NCBI RefSeq assembly: GCF_000956535.1
Contig: NZ_JYIY01000080.1
Span: 62,001-126,000 of the forward strand
DNA: 64,000 bases
From: Microbacterium ginsengisoli
GTDB taxonomy: Bacteria; Actinomycetota; Actinomycetes; Actinomycetales; Microbacteriaceae
Reading direction: 5' to 3'
Part shown: positions 7,659 to 17,085 of the stretch, piece by piece
Position numbering within the stretch: position 1 is the first letter of the stretch
How the letters are laid out: each line of letters opens with the position of its first letter
Notes under the pieces: generated by a model
Seen by the model: only the letters and a program-made list of their open reading frames with translations
Databases searched by the model: none
Told to the model about the DNA's origin: nothing
Made by a program: the position numbers and the translations under genes

Positions 7659-9104
7659 TCACCTCTTGGGTGCCGCCACGAACAGCGTCTCGGTCTTCTC
7701 GAGCTCCATGCCCTTGGTCTCCGGCACCTTCAGCAGCACGTAGACGAAGGAGAGGGCCGCGAACACGGCGTACATGCCGTAGGTGAGCGGCAGCGACCAC
7801 GCCGACATCGAGGGGAACGAGACCGTGATGACGAAGTTCGCGATCCACTGCGCCGCGGCCGCGACGCCGAGCGCGCGACCGCGGATGCGGCTCGGGAAGA
7901 TCTCGCCCAGCAGCACCCACACGAGCGGGCCCCACGACGCGCCGAACCCGATGACGAACAGATTCGCGGCGACGAGCGCGATCGGGCCCCAGGCGCCCGG
8001 GAGGGACACCTCGCCGTTCACCGTGACCGAGAAGGTGAACGCGAGCGCCATGATGCCCAGCGACAGGGTCATCAGCACCGAGCCGACCAGCAGGATGGGC
8101 TTTCGGCCCACCCGGTCGACGAGGAAGATCGCGACCAGGGTGACGACGACGTTCGTGACCGAGGTGATGACGCTGATGACCAGCGAGTCACCCTCGGTGA
8201 ACCCGACCGCGCGCCACAGCGTCGTCGAGTAGTAGAAGATCACGTTGATGCCGACGAACTGCTGGAACACCGACAGGATGATGCCCACCCAGACGATCGG
8301 CTGAAGTCCGAGCACGTGTCCGCGCAGCGACGCCTTCTTGGTGGTGCGGTCCGCGCTGATCGCGTTCGTCAGCTCGCGCAGGGTCTGCTCCAGGTCGGCC
8401 GGCGGCACGAGGCGGGCGAAGATCGCGCGCGCCTCGTCGGTGCGGCCGGCGGCGAGAAGGAAGCGCGGGGACTCGGGGAGGGTGAGAGCCAGGATCCCGT
8501 AGACCGCCGAGGGGATCACCCCGACGATGAACATCCAGCGCCAGGCCTCCAGGCCGAGCCAGAGCGTGTTCGCGGCGCCATCGGCCCACGTCGCGAGCAG
8601 CGCGTCGGACAGCAGTGCCCCGAAGATGCCGAGCGTGATCGCGAGCTGCTGCAGCGACGCCAGCGATCCGCGGATCTGACGCGGTGCGATCTCGGCGATA
8701 TAGGCCGGCGCGACGACAGAGGCGATGCCGATGCCGAGGCCGCTCACCACGCGCCACAGGATCAGGTCGGGAACGCTGAAGGTGAGGCCCGCGCCGATCG
8801 AGGAGACGAAGAACAGGCCGGCGCCGAGCAGCATGACGCGCAGGCGCCCCCAGCGATCGGAGAGCGAGCCGGCGATCATCGCGCCGACGGCGCACCCGAG
8901 GAGCGCCACCGCGACGACGAAGCCCGTCAGTGCCGAGCCGAGGGAGAAGTGCCCGCCGATCGAGTCGACCGCGCCGTTGATGACCGACGAGTCGAAGCCG
9001 AACAGGAAACCTCCGACGGCCGCCGCGACCGACAGCCCCACCGCCCGTCGCCCGAAGGGGCTGCGCAGAGAGAAGGCGTCGGCGGGGATCGTTCCAGTGC
9101 TCAC
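7659..9104 (-). CDS. Sugar porter (SP) family MFS transporter
   Basis: Twelve-helix secondary transporter, 481 residues, probably a sugar/H+ symporter. Seen: 'GFLFGFDSSVINGA' in helix 1, 'DRWGRLRVML' (loop 2-3), 'PAYIAEIAPRQIRGSL', 'PESPRFLLAAGRTDEA' at the start of the central loop, 'QQFVGINVIFYYS' in helix 7, 'DRVGRKPIL', and C-terminal 'VPETKGMELE'. This is the full SP-family signature set of XylE/GLUT. The substrate cannot be told. The GTG at 9104 is supported by TAGGGT six bases upstream on the - strand. It is transcribed divergently from rsmA. Confidence 0.93.
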   Translation of the reverse strand: MSTGTIPADAFSLRSPFGRRAVGLSVAAAVGGFLFGFDSSVINGAVDSIGGHFSLGSALTGFVVAVALLGCAVGAMIAGSLSDRWGRLRVMLLGAGLFFVSSIGAGLTFSVPDLILWRVVSGLGIGIASVVAPAYIAEIAPRQIRGSLASLQQLAITLGIFGALLSDALLATWADGAANTLWLGLEAWRWMFIVGVIPSAVYGILALTLPESPRFLLAAGRTDEARAIFARLVPPADLEQTLRELTNAISADRTTKKASLRGHVLGLQPIVWVGIILSVFQQFVGINVIFYYSTTLWRAVGFTEGDSLVISVITSVTNVVVTLVAIFLVDRVGRKPILLVGSVLMTLSLGIMALAFTFSVTVNGEVSLPGAWGPIALVAANLFVIGFGASWGPLVWVLLGEIFPSRIRGRALGVAAAAQWIANFVITVSFPSMSAWSLPLTYGMYAVFAALSFVYVLLKVPETKGMELEKTETLFVAAPKR

Positions 9105-9110
9105 CGCACC

Positions 9111-9116
9111 ACCCTA
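9111..9116 (-). promoter_or_regulatory. -10 element TAGGGT of the sugar porter gene
   Basis: On the - strand TAGGGT is followed by six bases and the GTG at 9104, so the message is probably leaderless. Confidence 0.5.
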
Positions 9117-9159
9117 GTGGCGCCCGGAGGGGCGGGTCGGGGTTGACTCCGCGCCTCGT

Positions 9160-9165
9160 TAGGGT
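9160..9165 (+). promoter_or_regulatory. -10 element TAGGGT of rsmA
   Basis: TAGGGT lies six bases before the rsmA GTG at 9172. A TTGACT at 9143-9148 is only 11 bases upstream, too close to be a standard -35 for this box. Confidence 0.5.
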
Positions 9166-9171
9166 GAGGGG

Positions 9172-10029
9172 GTGACCGTGCATCTGCTCGGCGCGGCCGA
9201 GATCCGCGCCCTCGCCGCCGAGCTCGACGTCACCCCGACGAAGAAGCTCGGCCAGAACTTCGTGCACGACCCCGGCACCGTGCGCAAGATCGTGGCCGCG
9301 GCATCCGTCACGGCCGACGACCGCGTCGTCGAGGTCGGCCCGGGGCTCGGGTCGCTGACGCTCGCGATCTTGGAGACCGGCGCCCGGGTGACCGCGGTCG
9401 AGATCGACCACCGCCTCGCCGCGCGACTTCCGCAGACCGCCGCCGACCACGGTGTCGAGGACGGTGCCCTCACCGTGGTCGACGCCGACGCGCTCACGAT
9501 CACCTCGCTGCCGGGGGAGCCGACGGTGCTCGTCGCGAATCTGCCGTACAACGTGTCCGTGCCCGTGCTGCTCCACTTCATGGAGACCTTCCCGCGTCTC
9601 GACCGCGGCGTCGTGATGGTGCAGGCCGAAGTCGGCGAGCGGCTCGCCGCGGGGCCGGGTTCCAAGGTCTACGGCGCCCCCAGCGTCAAGGCGTCGTGGT
9701 ACGGCGACTGGCGCCTGGTCGGCACGGTGTCGCGCATGGTGTTCTGGCCCGTGCCCAATGTCGACAGCGTGCTCGTGGGATTCGCCCGCGCGCACGCGGC
9801 GCGAGGCACCGAGGCCGAGCGGCAGACGACGTTCCGCATCGTCGACGCGGCCTTCCAACAGCGCCGCAAGATGCTGCGGCAGGCGCTCTCCGGGGTGCTC
9901 GGCGGGTCGTCCGCGGCGGCCAGTGCGCTGCTCGAGAGCGCGGATGTCGCCCCCACCGCCCGCGGTGAGGACCTCACCGTCGAGGACTACCTGCGCATCG
10001 CCCGCGCGGCGGCTAGCCTGGGCGGGTGA
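9172..10029 (+). CDS. rsmA: 16S rRNA (adenine1518/1519-N6)-dimethyltransferase RsmA (KsgA)
   Basis: Dimethylates two adjacent adenines in helix 45 of 16S rRNA, a late check in 30S assembly. Seen: '[15 protein letters not shown]' (family KxLGQNFL), motif I '[12 protein letters not shown]', '[10 protein letters not shown]', and catalytic motif IV '[11 protein letters not shown]'. The C-terminal helical domain includes '[11 protein letters not shown]'. The length of 285 residues is normal. It overlaps the aldo/keto reductase by GTGA. In most actinobacteria ispE follows directly; here one gene is inserted. Confidence 0.97.
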   Translation: MTVHLLGAAEIRALAAELDVTPTKKLGQNFVHDPGTVRKIVAAASVTADDRVVEVGPGLGSLTLAILETGARVTAVEIDHRLAARLPQTAADHGVEDGALTVVDADALTITSLPGEPTVLVANLPYNVSVPVLLHFMETFPRLDRGVVMVQAEVGERLAAGPGSKVYGAPSVKASWYGDWRLVGTVSRMVFWPVPNVDSVLVGFARAHAARGTEAERQTTFRIVDAAFQQRRKMLRQALSGVLGGSSAAASALLESADVAPTARGEDLTVEDYLRIARAAASLGG

Positions 10030-11093
10030 GCACAGAGCCGCGTATCCGACCCTCCGTCCCCGACATCCACCGGCCCTACACGGCGGCCCCGGATCGGTAC
10101 GACCTCACCGAGTACCGTCAGGTCGGGACATCCGGTCTCTACCTCCCGCCGATCTCGCTCGGCCTGTGGTGGAACTTCGGCGACAACGTCGCCTTCGACA
10201 CGCAGCGCGGCATCCTCCGGCACGCCTTCGACCGCGGCATCATCCACTTCGACCTGGCCAACAACTACGGTCCTCCCTACGGCGCCGCGGAGACCAACTT
10301 CGGACGCATGCTGCGCGAGGACTTCAAGCCCTACCGGGACGAGCTGGTCGTGTCGTCCAAGGCGGGGTGGGACATGTGGCCCGGGCCGCACGGCGACCTC
10401 GGCAGCCGCAAGTACATTCTCGCGAGCGCCGATCAGTCGCTGACGAGGCTCGGGCTCGACTACGTCGACATCTTCTACTCCCACCGGGTCGATCCCGACA
10501 CTCCCGTCGAGGAGACCATCGGCGCGCTCGACACGCTCGTGCGCCAGGGCAAGGCGCTCTACGTGGGCATCTCGTCGTACTCCGCGGAGCGCACCGCGGT
10601 CGCCGCGGCGGTGGCCCGCAGCCTCGGCACGCCGCTGATCATCCATCAGCCCGCCTACTCGATCCTCAACCGGTGGATCGAGGACGGTCTGACGGGCGTC
10701 CTCGCCGAAGAGGGCATGTCGGCTATCGCCTTCACGCCGCTCGCCCAGGGGCTCCTGACCGGCAAGTACCTCGGCGACGGCAAGGCCAAGCGCTCGCAGC
10801 CGCGCGACAGCCTGCCCGACCGGGCGCTGTCGCACCAGGCGATCGCGTCGCTGCGATCACTGAACACGATCGCGAAGGAGCGCGGTCAGACGCTCGCGCA
10901 GATGGCGATCCAGTGGGTGCTGCGCGAGCCCACCGTGTGCTCGGCGCTCATGGGGGCCTCCAGCATCGAGCAGCTCGACGAGAACCTGGCCGCCCTCACC
11001 GGACCGGCCTTCGACACCGACGAGCTCGAGCGCATCGACGCGCTGTCGGATGTCATCGACGTCAACCTGTGGGCGGAATCATCGAAGCTGTGA
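10026..11093 (+). CDS. Aldo/keto reductase of the YghZ/GPR type
   Basis: NADPH-dependent TIM-barrel oxidoreductase, 355 residues, closest in layout to L-glyceraldehyde-3-phosphate reductase YghZ. Seen: '[20 protein letters not shown]', '[19 protein letters not shown]' with the catalytic Asp and Tyr, '[14 protein letters not shown]' with the catalytic Lys, '[14 protein letters not shown]' with the active-site His, and the C-terminal '[14 protein letters not shown]' NADPH-binding loop. It is coupled on both sides by GTGA overlaps (rsmA upstream, ispE downstream), so it sits inside the usual rsmA-ispE operon. It may detoxify aldehydes; the substrate is inferred from family only. Confidence 0.93.
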   Translation: MSTEPRIRPSVPDIHRPYTAAPDRYDLTEYRQVGTSGLYLPPISLGLWWNFGDNVAFDTQRGILRHAFDRGIIHFDLANNYGPPYGAAETNFGRMLREDFKPYRDELVVSSKAGWDMWPGPHGDLGSRKYILASADQSLTRLGLDYVDIFYSHRVDPDTPVEETIGALDTLVRQGKALYVGISSYSAERTAVAAAVARSLGTPLIIHQPAYSILNRWIEDGLTGVLAEEGMSAIAFTPLAQGLLTGKYLGDGKAKRSQPRDSLPDRALSHQAIASLRSLNTIAKERGQTLAQMAIQWVLREPTVCSALMGASSIEQLDENLAALTGPAFDTDELERIDALSDVIDVNLWAESSKL

Positions 11094-12019
11094 TCCTCCC
11101 CGCCCCGACGGTGCACGTGCGCGCCCCGGGCAAGATCAACCTCTTCTTCGAGGTCGGCGCGCTCGGCGCCGACGGGTACCACGACGTCGCCTCGGCGTAC
11201 CAGGCCGTCTCCGCGTACGAGGACGTGTGGGCCTCGGCGTCGGACGACCTGACGATCGAGGTCACCGGATCGGTGGATGTCGCGGGCGTCCCACTCGACG
11301 CCCGCAACCTCGCCGTGCGCGCCGCGCAGCTGGTCGCGGACGAGGCGGGCATCGACGCGGGCGTGCACCTGCGCATCGTCAAGGGTGTGCCCGTCGCAGG
11401 TGGGATGGGCGGAGGATCCGCGGATGCCGCAGCCGCCCTCGTCGCGTGCGACGCGCTGTGGGGAACCGGTATCTCGCCGATCCGGCTGCGGGAGCTGGCG
11501 GCCGAACTCGGTGCCGACGTGCCGTTCGCGCTCACCGGCGGCACGGCGATCGGGCTGGGGCGCGGCGACGACCTGAGTCCTGCCCTGGCGCGCGGGCGTT
11601 TCGACTGGGTGATCGTCACGAGCGAGGACGGCCTGTCGACTCCGGCCGTGTTCGCCGCCCTCGACGCGCACCGCGACGACGCCTCGCTCGACATCGTGCC
11701 CGCGCGTCGGCCGATGGTCGATGACGCCGTTCTGCATGCGCTGCGCGCGGGCGATGCGCACATGCTCGCCGCGAGCCTTCGCAATGATCTGCAGCAGGCC
11801 GCGCTCGCGCTGCGACCCGACCTCGCCGACCTGCTCGAGACGGGTCGCGCCGCCGGCGCCCTCGAAGGGATCGTCTCGGGTTCGGGTCCCACGGTCGCGT
11901 TCCTCGCGGCGGGCCCCGAGGCCGCCATCGACCTGCAGATCGGGCTCTCGGCCGCCGGGCACGTCGCGCACCACGTGCACGGCCCGGTGCCGGGGGCACG
12001 CGTCATCCACGACGACTGA
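11090..12019 (+). CDS. ispE: 4-diphosphocytidyl-2-C-methyl-D-erythritol kinase IspE
   Basis: GHMP kinase of the non-mevalonate isoprenoid pathway. Seen: '[14 protein letters not shown]' (substrate-binding APAKINL), '[13 protein letters not shown]', the ATP loop '[18 protein letters not shown]', '[20 protein letters not shown]' and C-terminal '[16 protein letters not shown]'. It is 309 residues long. The GTG at 11090 overlaps the stop of the aldo/keto reductase and lies just before the first family motif, so this start is secure. It shares the operon with rsmA. Confidence 0.97.
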   Translation: MILPAPTVHVRAPGKINLFFEVGALGADGYHDVASAYQAVSAYEDVWASASDDLTIEVTGSVDVAGVPLDARNLAVRAAQLVADEAGIDAGVHLRIVKGVPVAGGMGGGSADAAAALVACDALWGTGISPIRLRELAAELGADVPFALTGGTAIGLGRGDDLSPALARGRFDWVIVTSEDGLSTPAVFAALDAHRDDASLDIVPARRPMVDDAVLHALRAGDAHMLAASLRNDLQQAALALRPDLADLLETGRAAGALEGIVSGSGPTVAFLAAGPEAAIDLQIGLSAAGHVAHHVHGPVPGARVIHDD

Positions 12020-12048
12020 TCGGGCGCACCGCGCCGCTGGAGGAGATC

Positions 12049-13365
12049 ATGAACGACACCGCCGTCGCCGCCTTCCTGGCGGCCCCGCTCGATGAGCGTC
12101 AGGCGCGCCGGCTCAGCGACCTGGGGCTGCGCGCCGACCTCGTCACGGACGAGGACCGTGCCGCCTCGGACGGCTGGATCGAGGCCGTCTCCCGCGGATT
12201 CCTCGGCACCGAGCGCTCCGAGGTGCAGCGCCAGGCCGCGTTCGACGGGCTGCGGGCGCGTCGCCGGTTGGGCGTCTACGACGACTCCGCCCCGGTGCCC
12301 GGCACCCCTGTCGCGACGTTCGCATCGTGGCTCGCCGAGCTCACCGTCCCCGGGCCGGCGCTCATCGACACGGCCGCCATCAGCTCCGTCACCGTCGCCC
12401 CCACCCATCGACGGCGGGGTCTCGCGCGGGCGATGATGGAGGGCGAGTTGCGGGCCGCGGCATCCGCCGGCGTGCCGGTTGCGACCCTCACCGTGAGCGA
12501 GTCGACGCTCTACGGCCGGTACGGCTTCGCCCCCGCCGCCGAGGCTGCGCACTGGCGGATCGAGGCGAAGCGCGCCGGATGGATCGGTCCGGTCTCGCCG
12601 GGACGCGTGGACTTCGTGCCGAGAGTCGACGCACGCGTCCTGATCGAGCCGCTGTACGACCGCGTGCGCCTCGCCCGGCCGGGCGAGATCACGATGCCGG
12701 CCGGCCACTGGGACCGCTTCCTGCGCACGCGTCCTGACTCGGAGAAGGGCGAAGAGCTGCGCACCGTCGTCTACACGACGGTGGCGGGGGAGGTGACCGG
12801 CGTGGCGCTCTACAGCGTGACGGAGTCGCACGACGACTTCGCCCGATCGACCCTCGAGGTCGTGTACCTCCTCGCGCTCGACGACGAGTCCTACGCGGGT
12901 CTCTGGCGCTTCTTCCTCGAGATGGATCTGATCGGCTGGATCGAGGCGACCGAGCTCTCGGTCGACGAGCCGCTGCTCTGGATGATCGCCGACCAGCGTG
13001 CCGCACAGCGCACGGTGCGCGATCACCACTACGTGCGCATCCTCGATGTCGTCGCCGCCCTCGAGGCCCGTCGCTACAGCGGCGCCGGGCGCGTGGTGAT
13101 CGAGATCGCCGACCCGCTCGGGTTCGCCGCCGGCCGTGTGCTGCTCGATGTGGACGGGCGCGGCGTCGGTTCGGTGCGCCCCGCCGACGCGACGACGGAT
13201 GCCCCGTCCCTCCGCCTCGGCATCGCCGAACTGTCGGCCGCCTACCTGGGAGGGGTGCGTCTCGCGACCCTCGCTGCGGCGGGACGGGTCACGGGTGACG
13301 GGGTGGCCGCGGCATCCGCTCTGTTCGCCGCGCCGCAGGCGCCCAGGCTGAGCTTCTGGTACTGA
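12049..13365 (+). CDS. Eis-like GNAT N-acetyltransferase with SCP2-like C-terminal domain
   Basis: 438 residues, the size of the mycobacterial Eis family. Seen: an N-terminal GNAT domain with acetyl-CoA loop 'SVTVAPTHRRRGLARAMMEG' (about residues 108-127), then 'STLYGRYGFAPAAEAAHWRI' (Eis-typical YGRYGFG/A), a second GNAT-like region, and a sterol-carrier-like C-terminal domain ending in 'PRLSFWY', where a free C-terminal aromatic residue is characteristic. Family members acetylate amines, including aminoglycosides, at several positions. Whether this one does is unknown. An SD (GGAGGAG) precedes the ATG. It is 29 bases downstream of ispE. Confidence 0.9.
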   Translation: MNDTAVAAFLAAPLDERQARRLSDLGLRADLVTDEDRAASDGWIEAVSRGFLGTERSEVQRQAAFDGLRARRRLGVYDDSAPVPGTPVATFASWLAELTVPGPALIDTAAISSVTVAPTHRRRGLARAMMEGELRAAASAGVPVATLTVSESTLYGRYGFAPAAEAAHWRIEAKRAGWIGPVSPGRVDFVPRVDARVLIEPLYDRVRLARPGEITMPAGHWDRFLRTRPDSEKGEELRTVVYTTVAGEVTGVALYSVTESHDDFARSTLEVVYLLALDDESYAGLWRFFLEMDLIGWIEATELSVDEPLLWMIADQRAAQRTVRDHHYVRILDVVAALEARRYSGAGRVVIEIADPLGFAAGRVLLDVDGRGVGSVRPADATTDAPSLRLGIAELSAAYLGGVRLATLAAAGRVTGDGVAAASALFAAPQAPRLSFWY

Positions 13366-13497
13366 TGCGGGCATAGCGCACGACATCCGGCGTCACAATC
13401 CCGTCCGAAATGTCCGCCGCTGCGAATAGCGTATGCGTGAGCGGTGATCGCCGCCCGCGATGCGAGCGGCCGGCGGCCGCCCCGAACGGAGGACGCA

Positions 13498-13800
13498 ATG
13501 CAGGCGCGACTGGGCGACACCGTGATCGCCGAGGCCGATGAGGCCGATCTGATCCGTATCGAAGGCAACTGGTACTTCCCGCCGGCGGCGGTGCGTGAGG
13601 GTGTACTCACCACCAGCCCGACGCCGTACACGTGCCCCTGGAAGGGCGCGTGCCAGTACTTCACCGTGACCGTCGACGGGCATGCGCTCACCGACCGGGC
13701 ATGGAGCTACCCCGAGCCCTACCCCACCGCGATCGAGAAGGTCGGCGCCGACTTCTCCGGGTACGTCGCGTTCTGGAAAGAGATCGAGATCACCGACTGA
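13498..13800 (+). CDS. DUF427-domain protein
   Basis: A 100-residue protein. The segment 'GNWYFPPAAVREGVL' followed by 'SPTPYTCPWKGACQYF' and 'AWSYPEPYPTAIEKVG' matches the DUF427 beta-tent fold (family: Y(F/I)P-x-x-V...C-P-[WY]-K-G-x-A-x-Y-[WF]). Function is unknown. ATG 13498 is chosen over the earlier in-frame ATG at 13444 because of GGAGGA eight bases upstream. A possible -10 (TAGCGT) lies near 13426. It is followed after 11 bases by the osmoprotectant ABC genes, so it may be the first gene of that operon. Confidence 0.88.
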   Translation: MQARLGDTVIAEADEADLIRIEGNWYFPPAAVREGVLTTSPTPYTCPWKGACQYFTVTVDGHALTDRAWSYPEPYPTAIEKVGADFSGYVAFWKEIEITD

Positions 13801-13811
13801 GAGGACGACCG

Positions 13812-14642
13812 ATGATCGAATTCTCGGCCGTATCCAAGACCTTCCCCGACGGCACCCGCGCCGTCGCCGACTTCTCCCTGCAGCTTCCCGCACGGTCCAC
13901 CACCGTGTTCGTGGGCTCCTCGGGCTGCGGCAAGACCACCCTGCTGCGCATGATCAACCGCATGGTCGAGCCGACCGCCGGGCGCATCGAGATCGATGGA
14001 GAGAACATCGCCGATCGGTCGGCCGTGGCCCTGCGCCGCAGCATCGGCTACGTTATGCAGAACGCGGGGCTGCTGCCGCACCTCAGCGTCGTCGACAACA
14101 TCGCCACGGTTCCGCGGCTCACCGGTGCCACCCGCCGTGCCGCGCGGGCGCGGGCGCTCGAACTGATGGACACGGTCGGGCTCGATCGTGCGCTCGCCGC
14201 GCGGTATCCGAACCAGCTCTCGGGCGGTCAGCAGCAGCGCGTGGGCGTCGCGCGAGGGCTCGCGGCGGATCCGAACATCCTCCTGATGGACGAGCCCTTC
14301 GGTGCCGTCGACCCCATCGTTCGTGCCGAGCTGCAACAGGAACTCCTGCGTCTGCAGCGCGACATCGGCAAGACGATCGTGTTCGTCACCCACGACATCG
14401 ACGAGGCGTTCCTGCTCGGCGACCAGGTCGTCATCCTCGCGAAGGGTGCCGCGATCGCCCAGGTCGGCACGCCCGACGAGATCATCGAGGCGCCCGCCGA
14501 CGACTTCGTGCGATCGTTCATCGGAGCTGACCGGGGTAAGCGTGCGCTGTCGCTGCGACCGACCGCGGGCGGCGGAACGGCCGTCGTCGACGCCGACGGC
14601 CGCACCCAGGGCATCCTCGCGACCGAGGGCGCGTCGTCGTGA
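13812..14642 (+). CDS. Osmoprotectant (glycine betaine/choline type) ABC transporter ATPase
   Basis: Energises import of compatible solutes. Seen: Walker A 'GSSGCGKTT' (residues 35-43), the Q-loop 'GYVMQNAGLLPHLSV', signature 'LSGGQQQRVGVARGL', Walker B 'ILLMDEPFGAVDP' and the switch His in 'FVTHDIDEAF', arranged as in OpuCA/ProV. It is 276 residues, and only a short regulatory tail is present, not a tandem CBS domain. SD GAGGACGACCG lies upstream of ATG 13812. It overlaps the next permease by GTGA. Confidence 0.93.
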   Translation: MIEFSAVSKTFPDGTRAVADFSLQLPARSTTVFVGSSGCGKTTLLRMINRMVEPTAGRIEIDGENIADRSAVALRRSIGYVMQNAGLLPHLSVVDNIATVPRLTGATRRAARARALELMDTVGLDRALAARYPNQLSGGQQQRVGVARGLAADPNILLMDEPFGAVDPIVRAELQQELLRLQRDIGKTIVFVTHDIDEAFLLGDQVVILAKGAAIAQVGTPDEIIEAPADDFVRSFIGADRGKRALSLRPTAGGGTAVVDADGRTQGILATEGASS

Positions 14643-15325
14643 TCTGGGTCGGCGACAACCTCGGCCTCATCGCGGGGCTCGCGGTCTCGCACCTGCGCCA
14701 GAGCCTGATCGCCATCGTGCTCGGACTCGTGATCGCCATCCCGCTCGGCTGGGCGGCGTGGCGCTACCGCCTGCTGCGCGGCTGGCTGATCACCGTGACC
14801 GGGCTGCTCTACACGATCCCCTCGCTCGCGCTGCTGATCATCCTGCCGTCTGTGTTCGGATACTCCGCGCTGAGCGAGACGAACCTCATCGTGGCGCTCA
14901 CGATCTACGCCGTCGCGATCCTCGTGCGCTCGGTGGTCGACGGCTTGCAGTCGGTCGACCCGTCCGTGCGGCAGGCGGCGGTCGCGCTCGGCTACGGCGG
15001 TGCGCGTCGCTTCTTCACTGTCGACCTGCCGCTCGCCGGCCCGGTGATCCTCGCCGGGCTGCGGGTGACATCCGTCTCCACGATCGCGCTCGCCACCGTC
15101 GGCATCCTCGTCGGCGTCGAGAACCTCGGCTACCTGTTCACCAACGGCCTGCAGCGCCGCATCACCGAAGAGGTGCTCGCGGGTGTCGTCGCGGTGATGG
15201 TCATCGCGCTGCTGATCGACGCGCTGCTGGTACTCGGGGGGCGCCTGCTCATGCCCTGGGCTCGACGCTCCCGCACCGTCCGCGCACGTACCCGCCGGGT
15301 GCTCGCCGGGGCAGAGGTCGCCTGA
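14639..15325 (+). CDS. Osmoprotectant ABC transporter permease 1
   Basis: 228-residue inner-membrane subunit with five or six hydrophobic segments. The EAA-like coupling loop 'DPSVRQAAVALGYGGARRFF' contacts the ATPase. It is homologous in plan to OpuCB/OpuCD ('YTIPSLALLIILPSVFGYS' is typical). It overlaps the ATPase gene by four bases and the next permease by one base (TGATG), so the four genes form one tightly coupled operon. Confidence 0.92.
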   Translation: MIWVGDNLGLIAGLAVSHLRQSLIAIVLGLVIAIPLGWAAWRYRLLRGWLITVTGLLYTIPSLALLIILPSVFGYSALSETNLIVALTIYAVAILVRSVVDGLQSVDPSVRQAAVALGYGGARRFFTVDLPLAGPVILAGLRVTSVSTIALATVGILVGVENLGYLFTNGLQRRITEEVLAGVVAVMVIALLIDALLVLGGRLLMPWARRSRTVRARTRRVLAGAEVA

Positions 15326-16047
15326 TGGATCTGTTCACCGGGGCCCTCGCCTGGATCTTCTCGCCCGATCGACTGACCGGAACGGACGCGCTGCCCATCC
15401 TGTTCGCGCAGCAGCTGTACTACACGTTCCTCTCGGTGCTCATCGCGGCGCTCATCGCGGTGCCGCTCGGCTGGCTCATCGGGCACACCGGCCGCGGTCG
15501 CGAGGTCGCCGTAGCCGTCTCGGGCGCCGCCCGTGCCATCCCGTCCTTCGGACTTCTGATCTTCCTCGTGCTGCTGCTCGGCGTGCTGCACAAGCCCGAG
15601 GCCGCGGTGATCACCTTCGTGCTGCTCGGCATCCCGCCGCTGCTCGCCGGCGCCTACACCGGCTTCGAGGCGATCGACCGCCGCACGATCGACGCGGCGC
15701 GCGCGGTCGGCATGACCGAATGGCAGATCCTCTGGAAGGTCGAGGTTCCGCTCGGGCTGCCGCTGCTGCTGGGAGGACTGCGCTCGGCCGTGCTGCAGGT
15801 CGTCGCGACGGTGACGATCGCCGCCTACGTCAACCTCGGCGGACTCGGGCTGCCGATCATCACCGCGCTGAACCTCCGCCAGTACGACGTCGTGCTCGGC
15901 GGGGCCATCCTCGTCGCCGTGTTGGCGCTCGTCCTCGACGCGATCCTGGCGCTCGCTCAGTGGGCCTCGGTGCCGCGTGGCGTGCGTCAGCACGGCACCT
16001 CACGCCGGGAACGGCGCGCCGCGGCATCCGCTCTCGCCGTCACGTGA
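15325..16047 (+). CDS. Osmoprotectant ABC transporter permease 2
   Basis: 240-residue second permease. Seen: 'AARAIPSFGLLIFLVLLLGV' (the IPSFALL signature of this permease class), coupling loop 'IDAARAVGMTEWQILWKVEV', and a C-terminal 'VNLGGLGLPIITALN'. The ATG shares its A with the TGA of permease 1. It forms the heterodimeric channel with the preceding gene. The binding protein follows after 79 bases. Confidence 0.92.
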   Translation: MDLFTGALAWIFSPDRLTGTDALPILFAQQLYYTFLSVLIAALIAVPLGWLIGHTGRGREVAVAVSGAARAIPSFGLLIFLVLLLGVLHKPEAAVITFVLLGIPPLLAGAYTGFEAIDRRTIDAARAVGMTEWQILWKVEVPLGLPLLLGGLRSAVLQVVATVTIAAYVNLGGLGLPIITALNLRQYDVVLGGAILVAVLALVLDAILALAQWASVPRGVRQHGTSRRERRAAASALAVT

Positions 16048-16126
16048 CGTCACACCGTCTTGCTCCATCCCCCTCCACCCCCAAGAATCGCCCAGAACCT
16101 CGGTTCACGCACCCAGAGAGGACACC

Positions 16127-17035
16127 ATGTCTACAGCACGCACGGCACGCGTCATCGGCGCCGCCGCCATCGCCGCTGTCGCCGCACTCGCCCTGAGCGC
16201 CTGCGGCTCCAGCAGCTCGATCGCCGGCCCCACCGCGACGAGCGCGGGAGGCTCGATCGTCATCGGATCGCAGGCCTACTACTCGAACGAGATCATCGCC
16301 GAGATCTACGCCCAGGCCCTCGAAGGCGCCGGCAAGACCGTCACCCGCCAGTTCAACATCGGCCAGCGCGACGCCTACATCCCGCAGCTCAAGAGCGGCG
16401 CGATCACCCTGTTCCCCGAGTACTCCGGCAACCTGCTGCAGTACTTCGACGCGAACACCACCGCCCGGTCGGCCGACGACGTCTACGCCGCCCTGCAGAC
16501 CGCCCTGCCGTCGAATCTCACGGTGCTGAACCAGTCGACCGCGACCGATCAGGACTCCTACACGGTCACGAAGGCGTTCGCCGACAAGTACGGGCTCACC
16601 ACCATCGCCGACCTCTCGAAGGTCACCGAGCCGCTCACCCTCGGCGGACCGCCCGAGCTCGCCGAGCGTCCGTACGGCCCGACCGGCCTGAAGTCCACCT
16701 ACGGCGTGACCGTCGCGTTCTCGGCGACCGGTGACACCACCGTGCAGGACCTCGTCGCCGGTACCGTCAACGTCGCCAACGTGTACACGGCCGACCCGAG
16801 CATCCAGACCGACAACCTGGTCGTGCTGAAGGACCCGAAGGCGCTCTTCCTCGCGTCGAACGTGGTGCCGGTCGTCGCCAAGAGCATCGAGAGCGACGTC
16901 GCCGACGTCATCAACCAGGTGAGCGCCGCGCTCACGCCCGAGAAGCTCGTCGCCCTCAACGTGCAGAGCACGGTCGACAAGCAGTCGCCGGCCGACATCG
17001 CGAAGGCGTTCCTCGCGGCGAACAACATCAAGTAG
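16127..17035 (+). CDS. Osmoprotectant-binding lipoprotein (OpuAC/ProX type)
   Basis: Substrate-binding subunit, 302 residues. Seen: a type II signal peptide with lipobox LSAC (Cys26), a Ser/Thr-rich spacer, then 'SIVIGSQAYYSNEIIAEIYA' at the mature N-terminus and 'KSGAITLFPEYSGNLLQYF', which holds aromatic residues of the quaternary-amine pocket typical of this class. It would be anchored outside the membrane. SD GAGAGGA lies upstream of ATG 16127. It ends the operon. A weak inverted repeat (GTGGGCTG, 17054-17061, with CAGCCCAC, 17087-17094) could be a terminator facing the convergent ABC-F gene. Confidence 0.93.
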   Translation: MSTARTARVIGAAAIAAVAALALSACGSSSSIAGPTATSAGGSIVIGSQAYYSNEIIAEIYAQALEGAGKTVTRQFNIGQRDAYIPQLKSGAITLFPEYSGNLLQYFDANTTARSADDVYAALQTALPSNLTVLNQSTATDQDSYTVTKAFADKYGLTTIADLSKVTEPLTLGGPPELAERPYGPTGLKSTYGVTVAFSATGDTTVQDLVAGTVNVANVYTADPSIQTDNLVVLKDPKALFLASNVVPVVAKSIESDVADVINQVSAALTPEKLVALNVQSTVDKQSPADIAKAFLAANNIK

Positions 17036-17085
17036 GCGGTGCACGAGGGGTGAGTGGGCTGCGCGGTGATCGATGCCGGTCGTTG

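Noticed and set aside
9143..9148. TTGACT as the -35 of rsmA
   Set aside because: The spacing to TAGGGT is 11 bases, far from the usual 16-18.
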